A stretch of DNA of 64,000 nucleotides from an uncultured Eggerthellaceae bacterium. GTDB taxonomy: Bacteria; Actinomycetota; Coriobacteriia; Coriobacteriales; Eggerthellaceae. Shown here in pieces: positions 17,852 to 27,101 of this stretch. The notes below the pieces were generated by a model, which saw nothing but the letters and a program-made list of their open reading frames with translations, was not told where the DNA came from and did no database searches. Location: NCBI GenBank assembly GCA_944321455.1, contig CALULI010000004.1:186001-250000 (forward strand). The letters run 5' to 3'. The stretch's first letter is position 1, and each line of letters opens with the position of its first letter. Made by a program: the position numbers and the translations under genes.

Positions 17852-18796
17852 ATGAAAAAGTCAACCGCGCTCCATATATTGGGACTTTCCGATGGCGCAA
17901 GCGATGACGATATTAAGAAAGCTCATCGCAAGCTCATTATTGAAAACCATCCTGATAAGTTTGGAACTGACGAAACAGCTCGCAAAGAAGCTGAAGAAAA
18001 GACGAAGCAGATCAACGAAGCCCGCGATGTGCTGCTCTCCCGCAAATGGGATCCTGAGTATGCCACCGCTGGTACACCGTATGGTGCGCCCTATTCCTAT
18101 CGTCCACAATCAGGTAGCCCTGCTGGTCAAGGCTATGATCCTTTTGCAGGCTGGCCGTTTGCAGGGGGCACCACCTACTACTGGACCTGGGATTCCTCAA
18201 CAGGCACCACCAAAACCAATGCACCTGATGGCGCGAATCCCTTTGATGGCTTTCCCTTTGGCGCAAACCCCTTTGTGGGAGGCTTTCCTTTTGATGATTC
18301 CTTCACCACCAGCCAAACACAGCAATCAGCGCAAGGGGGATCAGCGGGGCCTCATTCAGCAGGATCGCGCCCAACAGGGCCACAGCCTTTTAGCGCTAAT
18401 CCCTTTGATATTCTCAACGATTTTCTTAATCCACGCACTTTGGAAGAAAAACTTGACGATGCCAAAAAGGATCTTAAGCGCGATATTCAACTGATTCTGG
18501 TAAAGCTTTTTATTTTAGCCGTGGCACTTCTGGTAAGCATGCCTGCCGTAGGCTTGTACCTCTACACCATTGTCTCAATTGGTCAGGGTATCTATAAGCG
18601 CCTAGGGATGCTGACCAGCATCTTTATTGTTCCTTTGATCATGCTGGCCATTATTTTCTTGCCTGCAGCAAATGCTGCCGTGGGCGTATTTGGCTTAATC
18701 TTTTTCGTTCTTGCTGCTCTGTTTGATATTCGCAATGTGTATCGCCACATTATCTCAATCAGAGAGCTGAAGGCAGCTATCGGCACAAAGAAGTAG
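17852..18796 (+). CDS. Membrane-anchored J-domain (DnaJ-like) protein
   Basis: A 314-residue protein. The J domain occupies about residues 1-70, with the catalytic HPD at 33-35 and the QINEARDVLLS helix, so it should stimulate an Hsp70 ATPase. A Gly/Pro/Phe/Asn-rich region (about 75-185) follows, with repeats such as GANPFDGFPF and GANPFVGGFPF. About four hydrophobic segments then fill residues 215-300. It lacks the zinc-finger and client-binding domains of DnaJ. The likely job is to bring DnaK to the membrane or to an assembly site. AAGGTGAGAGG precedes ATG 17852. No grpE or dnaK is nearby. Confidence 0.85.
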   Translation: MKKSTALHILGLSDGASDDDIKKAHRKLIIENHPDKFGTDETARKEAEEKTKQINEARDVLLSRKWDPEYATAGTPYGAPYSYRPQSGSPAGQGYDPFAGWPFAGGTTYYWTWDSSTGTTKTNAPDGANPFDGFPFGANPFVGGFPFDDSFTTSQTQQSAQGGSAGPHSAGSRPTGPQPFSANPFDILNDFLNPRTLEEKLDDAKKDLKRDIQLILVKLFILAVALLVSMPAVGLYLYTIVSIGQGIYKRLGMLTSIFIVPLIMLAIIFLPAANAAVGVFGLIFFVLAALFDIRNVYRHIISIRELKAAIGTKK

Positions 18797-18858
18797 TCGC
18801 TACTCAGATGCTCAAGGAGCATCACGACTTGCCAACACGCGCTGAGGCTCACAAATCA

Positions 18859-18894
18859 AAACGGGATGGCACGCTGTAGCGCTCCATCCCGTTT
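18859..18894. terminator. Bidirectional terminator between the J-protein gene and purH
   Basis: Perfect 11-bp stem AAACGGGATGG / CCATCCCGTTT with a 14-nt loop. CAATTT follows on the plus strand and TGATTTG on the minus strand, so the U-tracts are modest on both sides. Confidence 0.75.
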
Positions 18895-18899
18895 CAATT

Positions 18900-18955
18900 T
18901 CATGCACATAGCCTCATGCGCATAGTTTCGTGCACGTAATCTCGTGAACACAGTC
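18900..18955. repeat. Four tandem 14-bp imperfect repeats
   Basis: Units TCATGCACATAGCC, TCATGCGCATAGTT, TCGTGCACGTAATC and TCGTGAACACAGTC run head to tail without gaps between the bidirectional terminator and the purH stop. Confidence 0.75.
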
Positions 18956-18987
18956 GCTTTCTGCTGAAAGCGCCGCCAGTATGTACT

Positions 18988-20565
18988 TTAGTGCCTAAAG
19001 TGGCGATGCCCCGTAAAGACCATTGCGATGCCGTGTTCGTTGCAAGCCTGAATGCTTTCGTCATCGCGAATAGATCCACCTGGTTGAATAATAGCCGTTA
19101 CGCCATAGCTTGCCAGCGTGTCAACGTTGTCGCGGAAGGGGAAGAAAGCATCAGATGCGCATACCAAGCCTTCTGCAGGAACACCCATGCGATCACATGC
19201 TTCATGAGCACGCTCGCACGCCAGCTTCGCTGAGTCAACACGGTTAGGCTGTCCAGGGCCCATACCAATACCCGCATGGTTCTTAGAAACAAGAATTGCG
19301 TTGGACTTAACGCCCTTGCATACCTTCCAGGCAAAGAGCAGTTCATGCATTTCATCTTCGGTTGGTTTGCGATCCGTTGGAACCGTGAATTCTGCAGGAT
19401 CTTCGTTAACACGGTCAATTGATTGCGCAAGCATGCCGCCGTCAACAGAACGGAATTCCAAAGAAGCAGGAGCATCAATGCCGCCTGTGCGCAAAACGCG
19501 AACATTCTTCTTCTGCTGCAGCAAATCTAGAGCACCCTGTTCGTAATCAGGAGCAATAACAACCTCGATGAACTGCTTGTTTTCGTTGATGTGCTCAACC
19601 ATTTCCTGAGAAACCGTAACGTTTGCAGCAATAATGCCACCAAACGCACTCTTAGGATCGCACTCAAAGGCCTTGTCATAAGCTTCTGCAACCGTTGCAG
19701 CGACCGCAGAACCACAAGGATTTTGGTGCTTCAAGATAACAACCGCTGGCTCATCAAATTCACGAACCAAAGTCCAACATGCATCCGTATCAAGAATGTT
19801 GTTGTAGGAAAGTTCTTTACCGTTAAGTTGTTCAGCATTCACCAAGCTATGAGCTGAAGCAAATTCATCTACGCGATAAAATGCGGCATTCTGATGAGGG
19901 TTTTCGCCATAGCGAAGATCCTGCTGCTTGACCAAGTGGAGATCGCGCGTATCAGGAGTAGCGCCCTCAATTTGACCCTGAAGCCAAGAAGCAATTGCGC
20001 CGTCATACGAATTGGTAGTCTGGAATACCTTCAATGCCAGCTTAACGCGCGTATCACGTGTTGTTGCGCCGCCGTTTTGGCGCATTTCTTCAAGAATAGC
20101 GTCGTAGCTTTCTGGTTCGGTTACCACCGCAACGCTTTCGAAGTTCTTAGCGGCAGAACGAAGCATGGAAGGACCACCGATATCAATGTTTTCAATGCAG
20201 GTACCAAAATCAGCACCGCTTTCAACCGTTTTTTCAAACGCATAGAGATTAACAACAACCATGTCAATCATTTCGATGCCATGTTCAGCAGCTTCTGCCA
20301 TGTGCTGAGCATTGTCACGCTTAGCCAAAAGGCCACCATGAACACGCGGATGCAGGGTCTTAACACGACCGTCCATCATTTCAGGAAATTCAGTTACCTC
20401 TTCAATTGGTGTAACAGCAACGCCTGCTTCCTGTAAGGCACGTGCCGTACCACCCGTAGAAATAACCTGAACGCCAAATTCGTTTGTCAGTGCTTGAGCA
20501 AATTCAACAATACCTGTTTTGTCAGTCACTGAAACAAGCGCTCTTTTTACCACAGGATCAGCCAT
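18988..20565 (-). CDS. purH: AICAR formyltransferase / IMP cyclohydrolase
   Basis: A 525-residue bifunctional enzyme catalysing the last two steps of de novo purine synthesis to IMP. The N-terminal MGS-like cyclohydrolase domain has LVSVTDKTGIVEFAQAL, VISTGGTARAL and GRVKTLHPRVHGGLL. The C-terminal transformylase domain has LRYGENPHQNAAFYR, LKHQNPCGSAVA and the ending FTGHRHFRH. I start at ATG 20565 behind AAAGGGG; a TTG 15 nt upstream has no site. It follows purM-purN after a 135-bp gap that contains a TATACT box, so it may also have its own promoter. Confidence 0.97.
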   Translation of the reverse strand: MADPVVKRALVSVTDKTGIVEFAQALTNEFGVQVISTGGTARALQEAGVAVTPIEEVTEFPEMMDGRVKTLHPRVHGGLLAKRDNAQHMAEAAEHGIEMIDMVVVNLYAFEKTVESGADFGTCIENIDIGGPSMLRSAAKNFESVAVVTEPESYDAILEEMRQNGGATTRDTRVKLALKVFQTTNSYDGAIASWLQGQIEGATPDTRDLHLVKQQDLRYGENPHQNAAFYRVDEFASAHSLVNAEQLNGKELSYNNILDTDACWTLVREFDEPAVVILKHQNPCGSAVAATVAEAYDKAFECDPKSAFGGIIAANVTVSQEMVEHINENKQFIEVVIAPDYEQGALDLLQQKKNVRVLRTGGIDAPASLEFRSVDGGMLAQSIDRVNEDPAEFTVPTDRKPTEDEMHELLFAWKVCKGVKSNAILVSKNHAGIGMGPGQPNRVDSAKLACERAHEACDRMGVPAEGLVCASDAFFPFRDNVDTLASYGVTAIIQPGGSIRDDESIQACNEHGIAMVFTGHRHFRH

Positions 20566-20700
20566 AAAAACCCCTTTCAAACTAACGGTTTTAAAAAAGT
20601 ATACTCCGAGAGTTCATCTTTAATGCGCTCGCAATCTCTGACAGGTAGCAACCTCTAAGGTCAGGGGTTTTTACCAAGCGCATGAAAAACAAACGCTTTC

Positions 20701-21363
20701 CTATTGATTATCTGCTGGCAGAATACGAACCGTTCTATCAGGCAAAACGCGCACCCTATTAGCGGCAAGCCATGACAGGACACGTGGATACAGTTCGTGT
20801 TCTACCTTGTGAATACGCTCTTCAAGTGAATCAAGTGTGTCATCTTCGTAAATCTCTACGGCTTGCTGCGCAATAATCGGACCCTTGTCGTAGTCCTCAT
20901 TAGCAAAGTGAACGGTCACGCCTGTCACTTTAGCGCCAAATTCAAACGCATCCTGAATAGCGTGAGCACCCTTAAACGAAGGTAGCAACGCAGGATGCAG
21001 ATTAATAACGCGATCAGGGAACACATCCAACACTTCACTGGTAAGTTTGCGCATGTATCCAGCCATGACCACGTAATCAACACCTGCATGAACCAACTCT
21101 GTTGCTATTGCTTCGTTGGCAACCGAAGGATTTTGGTAGATTTCCTTGTTCAGCGAAATGGTAGGAATACCCGCTTCTTGAGCGCGCTTGAGGCCATACG
21201 CATCAGGACGCGAAGAGATAACAACTGACACTTCAACATCAAGATTGCCTGCAATTGATTCATCAATGATTGCCTGCAAATTAGTGCCGCTGCCACTGAT
21301 GAGAACACCAATTTTGAGCGACTTTCCTGCTGTTTTATTCGCAGTCTCTGAAGCGTTATTCAT
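20701..21363 (-). CDS. purN: Phosphoribosylglycinamide formyltransferase (folate-dependent)
   Basis: A 220-residue GAR transformylase using 10-formyltetrahydrofolate. The motifs are IGVLISGSGTNLQAIID, the catalytic Asn/His/Asp set with VINLHPALLPSFKGAHAIQDA, and GVTVHFANEDYDKGPIIAQ. I start at ATG 21363, inside the end of purM (8-nt overlap) and behind AAAAGGAAG, which gives an N-terminus close to the family length. A much longer in-frame extension upstream lies within purM and is not used. Confidence 0.95.
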   Translation of the reverse strand: MNNASETANKTAGKSLKIGVLISGSGTNLQAIIDESIAGNLDVEVSVVISSRPDAYGLKRAQEAGIPTISLNKEIYQNPSVANEAIATELVHAGVDYVVMAGYMRKLTSEVLDVFPDRVINLHPALLPSFKGAHAIQDAFEFGAKVTGVTVHFANEDYDKGPIIAQQAVEIYEDDTLDSLEERIHKVEHELYPRVLSWLAANRVRVLPDRTVRILPADNQ

Positions 21364-22519
21364 CGGTTGCTTCCTTTTCTTGACCACAGCCAGCAAAAAG
21401 CTGCTCTTTATTTTGGTAGGTAACTTCGCCCGTGCCTTCAACAATGTGACCAACCGTGAAAACAGTTTCGCCCTGTTCGGTCAGTGCCTGCTTAACGGCA
21501 TCAGCTTGATCAGGATCAACAATCAAGATCATGCCAACACCCATATTGAAGGTTTTAAGCGCTTCCGTTTCATCTAAACGAGCCGCCTTGCAAACCCAAG
21601 GAATGATAGGAGGCATGGTCCACGTGCCTACTTCAACTTGAGCATCAACCGAAGAAGACAGAGCGCGGTTTAAGTTTTCCGTAATACCGCCGCCCGTAAT
21701 ATGAGCCAGAGAATGAACAGCGCCTGGAACCTGCTCAAGCACATTGAGCACCTGCTTGACGTAAATACGCGTTGGAGTAAGTAGCGCTTCCAGCACACTT
21801 TGGCCGTTGAGCAGCGGTTGTTCAAGATTGAGTTCGTAAGTGGTTTTTCCTTCAACACACACTTTGCGTGCTAACGAATAGCCATTCGAATGAAGACCTG
21901 AAGAAGCAAGGCCAATCAAAACATCGCCAACCTTGACGCTTTCAGGATCAAGCATCTTAGGACGATCCACCAAGCCCACACAGAAACCTGAGAGGTCATA
22001 TTCATCAGGATCCATAACGCCAGGATGTTCTGCCATTTCGCCACCGATAAGAGCACAACCGCTCATCTGGCATCCATCAGCAACACCAGAAACAATTTCT
22101 GCGACCGCTTCACTCTTCAGCTTGCCGACTGCAATGTAGTCAAGGAAAAACAGCGGTTCAGCTCCCGTAGCCAAAATATCATTTACGCACATGGCCACCA
22201 GGTCAATGCCAACCGTGTCGTGCTTATGAGCAAGTTTTGCCAGCTGGATTTTAGTACCAACGCCATCAGTGCCCGATACCAAAATAGGATCGGTCATATC
22301 TTTTGCGGCTGCCGCAGAAAACAATCCGCCAAAACCACCAATGTCACCACGAACTTCGCTGCGATACGTTCTATGAACTGCATCCTTGATTGCGTCAACT
22401 GCACGAGCACCCTCAGCAGTGTCAACACCAGCAGCAGCGTAGGTTGTTGCTCCCTGCGTGGTCCAGCTTGGCCATTTTGTTTCGCCCTCGGCAGCGTTTA
22501 CTTGTACACGTTCTGTCAT
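21356..22519 (-). CDS. purM: Phosphoribosylformylglycinamidine cyclo-ligase (AIR synthetase)
   Basis: A 387-residue ATP-dependent enzyme of purine synthesis. The N-terminal segment has TTYAAAGVDTAEGARAVD, the glycine-rich FGGLFSAAA, the substrate-binding LVSGTDGVGTKIQLA, and later ALIGGEMAEHPGV and LIGLASSGLHSNGYSL. It is about 40 residues longer than the common form because of a short N-terminal lead and a C-terminal tail. The start ATG 22519 follows GGGAG; it is first in purM-purN-purH. Confidence 0.96.
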   Translation of the reverse strand: MTERVQVNAAEGETKWPSWTTQGATTYAAAGVDTAEGARAVDAIKDAVHRTYRSEVRGDIGGFGGLFSAAAAKDMTDPILVSGTDGVGTKIQLAKLAHKHDTVGIDLVAMCVNDILATGAEPLFFLDYIAVGKLKSEAVAEIVSGVADGCQMSGCALIGGEMAEHPGVMDPDEYDLSGFCVGLVDRPKMLDPESVKVGDVLIGLASSGLHSNGYSLARKVCVEGKTTYELNLEQPLLNGQSVLEALLTPTRIYVKQVLNVLEQVPGAVHSLAHITGGGITENLNRALSSSVDAQVEVGTWTMPPIIPWVCKAARLDETEALKTFNMGVGMILIVDPDQADAVKQALTEQGETVFTVGHIVEGTGEVTYQNKEQLFAGCGQEKEATDE

Positions 22520-22581
22520 AAGAACTCCCATTAGTCTGGCTAGATTGCTCTAGCACGTTTACTTGTTTCTCTTTCAGGCGC

Positions 22582-22627
22582 ATCAAACAGCCAGCGCGCC
22601 AGTAACGCTCAGCTGAGTCTGTTTGAT
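22582..22627 (-). promoter_or_regulatory. Structured inverted repeat in the purM leader
   Basis: ATCAAACAG (22582-22590) and CTGTTTGAT (22619-22627) are perfect 9-bp arms; between them is a second self-complementary CTCAGCTGAG. It lies 60-110 nt upstream of purM. It does not resemble the purine or PRPP riboswitches I know. It may be an operator or leader hairpin. Confidence 0.35.
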
Positions 22628-22749
22628 TGAAGGCTTGGTCTGCCTGCTTTGAAGGTCAACCAAACCCCTTTTGCCATAAGAAACTCTTTGTTCTAATACT
22701 ATCAGGAATAGCCCTTGAATAGGCTCTGTAAGCACATCAGATGCGCGAA

Positions 22750-24042
22750 TTAGTTGCCCACTGAAGCGGCTTCTTCTTCACTCAAGCCTGTTCCTTGCGA
22801 ATCCTGCGCAGTCACGTACGGATTGTCAGGAATGGTGGTTTCAACTACTGCAGCGCAGATGACCGCTCGACCGTTTGTCTGAGAGTATTCGCACGTGGAG
22901 AACATGAATGTTTGCTGCACATCATCAACGCTTAACTGATCCCCCGCTTGTTTTACGGCGCTTCTGTCAAAAAGCTCCTGCACATAGGCGCGATATTCTT
23001 CCTCTGAACCAAAGGTGGTACGAACAAGGGTGTCATCGCCGGTAGTCATAATGCAGGAAAACGTTTTCAAGCGATAGTTTCCTTGAGGAGTTAACAGAAA
23101 GACATCGCGATGTTCGTTGAACGATTCATCGTTAGTCATGTTGGAAAATGCACCAAACATAGAGCCATCATTCATGTAGTGGCCATAGATAGCGCTGTTG
23201 CGATCAAGAAGTTCGGGGTTGTTGCGATAATCCAAAAAGATTGAGCCAGCTGAACCAAGCCAGCCTGTTTCACCCGCAAACGAGGTATGTAGATACGTTT
23301 CGTTATTGTCCGTTTGTACAACGGGATAGTTAATCTTGGTGCCAGGAACATAAATCCACGCAACAATGTCAGGATTAATTGCGCGCAACTCGTCCCAATT
23401 TACCTGCAAATCAGAAAGCGGCACGCTCTGAGCATCTGAGACGTTGACCTTATCTTCCAAGGAAGCATAGGCGTTGTCTTGCGCCCAATACTGATAAGCA
23501 ATTGCTCCAAGACCAATGAGCGAACCAATAAAGACAACTAAAGAAATGACGAAAACAACATTCCAAAAGCGGCGCTTTCCCGACTTTTTTCTGGCAGAAC
23601 GAACTGCTTGTGCCGAATACACTGACGTATCAACAGGACGAACAGGATTCATGCTTTCCGCATTTCTGCGGGTAGCTTCATTTCCGCGTGCAGCTGCGTT
23701 TTTGGGAGCTGCATTTCCCCGTGCCGCAACGTTTTGGCGGGCAGCTGCGTTTTGGCGGGTAGCTTCACTTCTGCGCGCAGCCTCTTGAGGGCGAGGGCTT
23801 CGACGCTGTACAGTTTGTTGCGCTTGCGGCATGTGTGCCGTCGTGCGCGCTGCGGGGTTGCTTTGTGCGGGATTGGTTGGATTCTGCCTACGCGATGCAG
23901 GCATCTGGTGGTGAGCGGCATGGCGCGCAGCTGTTTGCCTTTCGGGCGTTTGTCGCAGCTGATCCGTTTGTCGCAGCTGATCCTCGTGCGAACTTCGGGA
24001 TTCAGAATGGGATGGTCTACTATGTTTGCCGCGTGGTGACAA
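22750..24042 (-). CDS. Class B sortase with a long basic N-terminal tail
   Basis: A 430-residue membrane transpeptidase. Residues 1-150 are rich in Arg, Ala, Gln and Asn with imperfect repeats (RQNAAARQNVAARGNAA), and should be cytoplasmic. One transmembrane helix spans about 158-187. The extracellular catalytic domain contains the catalytic His in AIYGHYMND, Cys384 in FSTCEYS and Arg in NGRAVI. Class B is suggested by IVAWIYVPGTKINYPVVQ and the length between His and Cys. Sortases attach proteins to peptidoglycan or pili; no substrate with an LPxTG-like tail is seen in the window. The start is a TTG with AGAAGGGAAA upstream, and is the least certain part. Confidence 0.85.
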   Translation of the reverse strand: MSPRGKHSRPSHSESRSSHEDQLRQTDQLRQTPERQTAARHAAHHQMPASRRQNPTNPAQSNPAARTTAHMPQAQQTVQRRSPRPQEAARRSEATRQNAAARQNVAARGNAAPKNAAARGNEATRRNAESMNPVRPVDTSVYSAQAVRSARKKSGKRRFWNVVFVISLVVFIGSLIGLGAIAYQYWAQDNAYASLEDKVNVSDAQSVPLSDLQVNWDELRAINPDIVAWIYVPGTKINYPVVQTDNNETYLHTSFAGETGWLGSAGSIFLDYRNNPELLDRNSAIYGHYMNDGSMFGAFSNMTNDESFNEHRDVFLLTPQGNYRLKTFSCIMTTGDDTLVRTTFGSEEEYRAYVQELFDRSAVKQAGDQLSVDDVQQTFMFSTCEYSQTNGRAVICAAVVETTIPDNPYVTAQDSQGTGLSEEEAASVGN

Positions 24043-24160
24043 TCGCGTTTCCCTTCTCTTGCAAAGCGCAGCTGCGAGCTTTCCCTACAAGCATTCGCTC
24101 CCCTACGGGATGCGCTAGCTTTCGTAGGTTTAATAGTAACAAAAACCAAAACAGCAGGTA

Positions 24161-24193
24161 CAAAAATAGATGCGGCACGACCGTACCGCATCT
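24161..24193 (-). terminator. Terminator after the PPK2/PAP gene
   Basis: Perfect 8-bp stem AGATGCGG / CCGCATCT with a 10-nt loop, followed on the minus strand by ATTTTTG. Confidence 0.85.
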
Positions 24194-24218
24194 CTATCAT
24201 CACAAAATATCAAAATCA

Positions 24219-25922
24219 CTAAAACGAATTGAGACGATCCTCAAGTGCTTCGTTAATGATGCGCAGCGCCTTAATGCGTGCATAGTACTTGTTATCGCTC
24301 TCCAGGATATACCAAGGTGCGAATTCGGTGGAGGTCAACCTAAACATATCCTCAATAGCTGCGTAATACTGCGGATTCTTGTCGCGATTGCGCCAGTCTT
24401 CAGCCGTAATCTTCCAGCGCTTTTCAGGATTTTCTTCACGTGCCCTAAAGCGCTCAAGCTGCGTCTCAGGCGAAATATCAACCCAGAACTTCAGCAAGAT
24501 AGCACCCCAGTTAGTCAAGTCACGCTCGAATTCGTTGATTTCGTCATAGGCGCGTGACCACTGAGAAACGCTTGCAAACCCCTCAACGCGCTCAACCAAA
24601 ACGCGACCATACCAGCTACGGTCATAGATACCAACGTGTCCCGCCTTCGGCAGACGCGTCCAGTAACGCCACAGATGAGGATGAGCAAGCTCAATACGTG
24701 ATGGTGCAGGCGAAGGGAAAATGGTATAGGAACGAGCATCAAGTGCTTGAGCCACGCGCTTAATGCTGCCACCCTTGCCCGCTGCGTCCCAGCCTTCATA
24801 CATGATGATCATTGGCACGCGCTTGATATACATATCAAGTTCAAGCCTGCGAAGCTTTTCTTGCTCTGCCTTGAGCATCTTTTTATATTCACGCTTTTCA
24901 TAGTGAAGGGTATGGTCTACCTCTTCTAAGCGCGGATAGTCCTTCACAATAGGAAAACGAGATTCCTTTGGAGCTACCGCAGAAAGTTCTTGTGCTTGCT
25001 GTTGTGCCTGGGCCAACAGACGTGCGTTTTCTTCAGCGCTACGGAAGCGTTCGTCAAGCAAGTTGGCTTCGTCTACCCCAGATGCCGAATTCTTTTGCGC
25101 CTTCTTTTCTGCGGCAAGCGTTTCTTCGTCAACAGGCTTATTGAGTTCTTTTTCAAGCACCTCAACCAGCGTTTTGACTACCTGCAAATTCACGCGGCGC
25201 TTTTCTGCCGCTTCAAGCACAACCCATTCAGCAGAGCCAAAGTTGGAATTTTCAAGCATTTCGTCATAGAGCTTATACATTTGCTCATAGCGATCCACCT
25301 GAGCCAAGTCACGATCAGAAACACGCCAAAACGTTTGAGGGTCGTTATAGAGATCATTTAAGCGTGTACGCTGCGTTTCTTGATCAATGTGAAGGAAGAA
25401 CTTAACCACCAAGTAGCCATCAGCAATGAGCTGCTTTTCAAAGCTTTCCATCATGGGCATAACGCGGTCCATGCTTTCTTCGACCATGGCAGCGTAGCGC
25501 TTGGTGACAGACGTCTTCTTGCGTGGTGCAGCATTAATTAAGTGCTGGGCAACTACCGAATACCAGCCGCGGTCATAAAACGTCATTGAACCGCGAGGAC
25601 CAAGCGCCTTCCAAAACTGCTGCATCATAGGAAAGTAACCCGTCGCGCCAAATGAAGGGTCACGAACAAGGCGCGCTTCATCATCGTGGAAGTCTTCCGT
25701 CACGTATACGGACGTGTCACGAGCATCAAGATGATAGATAAGGTCAGAAATACGGCTTCCCTTACCAGCGCCTTTCCATCCTTCAAACAAAACAACCATG
25801 CCGATATCTTTTTTCTTGGCTTCTTGCTGCAAAACAATAAGACGAGAAATCAACTGATCGAATTGCTCTTTATATTCAGACTTAGAAATATCTGAATCAT
25901 GAAACGTAATGGTTTCTAACAT
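24219..25922 (-). CDS. pap: Polyphosphate:AMP phosphotransferase (two-domain PPK2)
   Basis: A 567-residue protein made of two PPK2 domains in tandem. Each has a P-loop: FEGWKGAGKGS near residue 50 and YEGWDAAGKGG near residue 370, each followed by the lid motif (FYDRGWYSVV; IYDRSWYGRVLVERVEGF). Two-domain PPK2 enzymes (class II, PAP) phosphorylate AMP to ADP with polyphosphate. The C-terminal copy has the better-conserved set and is probably catalytic. A charged linker of about 60 residues joins the domains. GGGGGAG precedes ATG 25922. It is divergent from ppx and close to ppk1, so polyphosphate genes are clustered here. Confidence 0.9.
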   Translation of the reverse strand: MLETITFHDSDISKSEYKEQFDQLISRLIVLQQEAKKKDIGMVVLFEGWKGAGKGSRISDLIYHLDARDTSVYVTEDFHDDEARLVRDPSFGATGYFPMMQQFWKALGPRGSMTFYDRGWYSVVAQHLINAAPRKKTSVTKRYAAMVEESMDRVMPMMESFEKQLIADGYLVVKFFLHIDQETQRTRLNDLYNDPQTFWRVSDRDLAQVDRYEQMYKLYDEMLENSNFGSAEWVVLEAAEKRRVNLQVVKTLVEVLEKELNKPVDEETLAAEKKAQKNSASGVDEANLLDERFRSAEENARLLAQAQQQAQELSAVAPKESRFPIVKDYPRLEEVDHTLHYEKREYKKMLKAEQEKLRRLELDMYIKRVPMIIMYEGWDAAGKGGSIKRVAQALDARSYTIFPSPAPSRIELAHPHLWRYWTRLPKAGHVGIYDRSWYGRVLVERVEGFASVSQWSRAYDEINEFERDLTNWGAILLKFWVDISPETQLERFRAREENPEKRWKITAEDWRNRDKNPQYYAAIEDMFRLTSTEFAPWYILESDNKYYARIKALRIINEALEDRLNSF

Positions 25923-26171
25923 ACGAAACTCCCCCTGATGTGCTAAACGCCCAACGGCGCTTTCCCCAAGACATCAAATTGTAAAAAATTGTTACTTTAT
26001 CTTGTGCTTTCAGTTTACCCTATTGACAGTGGTAAATTTAACACTTGATGAAAAAATCCTGATGCAGCTAAAGAAATGCTTTGATACGCTGGCAAAATCT
26101 TCAGCGCAAACATCACCAAAGCCTGCTAATCTTTGTTTGCACCTTAAGCGCTTTTGAGAAGGAATTTGTAT

Positions 26172-27101
26172 ATGCCTCGTTATGGGATTATTGACCTTGG
26201 TTCTAACACCATTCGCCTTTGTATCTATGAAGTAAACACCTCATCTAAGGGACCGCTTCAGAAAAGAGACATCGAAACGCTTCTCAACTACAAAATCATG
26301 GCTGGTCTCGCCTCCCATGTTCACGATGGCGTTATGACCAAAAAAGGCATCAAGCGCGCCATTAGTACCATCAACGCTCACCTGAAGCGCGCTTCTCATT
26401 TCGACTGCAAACAGATTGATATTTTTGCAACGGCTGTTCTGCGCAACTGCAAAAACAGCGCCGAAGCAACTAAAGCTATCGAAAACGGCTGCGCTATCAA
26501 AATCAATATGCTTTCCAGTACCGACGAAGCTCATCTAGGCTTTGTTGGTGCCCAGCTTGATACCGCCATGAAAAACGGCGTCATCATTGACATCGGTGGT
26601 GGCTCCACTGAACTTTCCCGCATTACCAACGGTAAGGACTCTGACAAGATAAGCATTCCGCAAGGTTCGCTTTCTTCCTATTCGGAATATACCGAAGGCC
26701 TTTTGCCAACCGACGAAGAATTAGGTATTATCGCAGGCCATTTCCTGGGTCTGTTCGAAAGCAAAGCACAGGCAAGCTACTCCACCAAGCAGCTCTACGG
26801 TATTGGTGGCACCATTCGTTCTGCCACTAAAGTGTGGGGCGACATGTTTAACGAAGGAGAGCGCTACAACTACCTTCTGCCTGAACATCTGGATCAGATC
26901 TTGGCTGCCTACCAAGAAAATCCTGGTACTTTCGCCCACAAAGCGCTCCAAACTATCCCTGATCGAATTCACACCTTTATTCCTGGCTGCATCATTATTC
27001 GTGAAGTATTCAAGATCACAGGTGGTCAGCAGCTCACCATTGCTAAGTTTGGTGTTCGTGAGGGATATTTAGCCGAACGCATTCTGGGATACACCCTCTA
27101 A
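26172..27101 (+). CDS. Ppx/GppA-family exopolyphosphatase (first copy)
   Basis: A 309-residue member of the sugar kinase/Hsp70-like fold. Phosphate-1 motif YGIIDLGSNTIRL at the start and the second glycine-rich loop VIIDIGGGSTEL near residue 140 are intact; LYGIGGTIRSATK completes the site. It removes terminal phosphate from polyphosphate or pppGpp. It lacks the C-terminal HD-like domain of E. coli Ppx, as short actinobacterial forms do. ATG 26172 follows AGAAGGAA. It precedes ppk1 on the same strand but a terminator separates them. A second paralogue lies at 47 kb. Confidence 0.9.
   Translation: MPRYGIIDLGSNTIRLCIYEVNTSSKGPLQKRDIETLLNYKIMAGLASHVHDGVMTKKGIKRAISTINAHLKRASHFDCKQIDIFATAVLRNCKNSAEATKAIENGCAIKINMLSSTDEAHLGFVGAQLDTAMKNGVIIDIGGGSTELSRITNGKDSDKISIPQGSLSSYSEYTEGLLPTDEELGIIAGHFLGLFESKAQASYSTKQLYGIGGTIRSATKVWGDMFNEGERYNYLLPEHLDQILAAYQENPGTFAHKALQTIPDRIHTFIPGCIIIREVFKITGGQQLTIAKFGVREGYLAERILGYTL

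Noticed and set aside
23649-24203. 184-residue frame overlapping the sortase N-terminus as a separate gene or frameshift
   Set aside because: The sortase frame is continuous from TTG 24042 through the membrane helix; the other frame only reads the same repeats out of phase.
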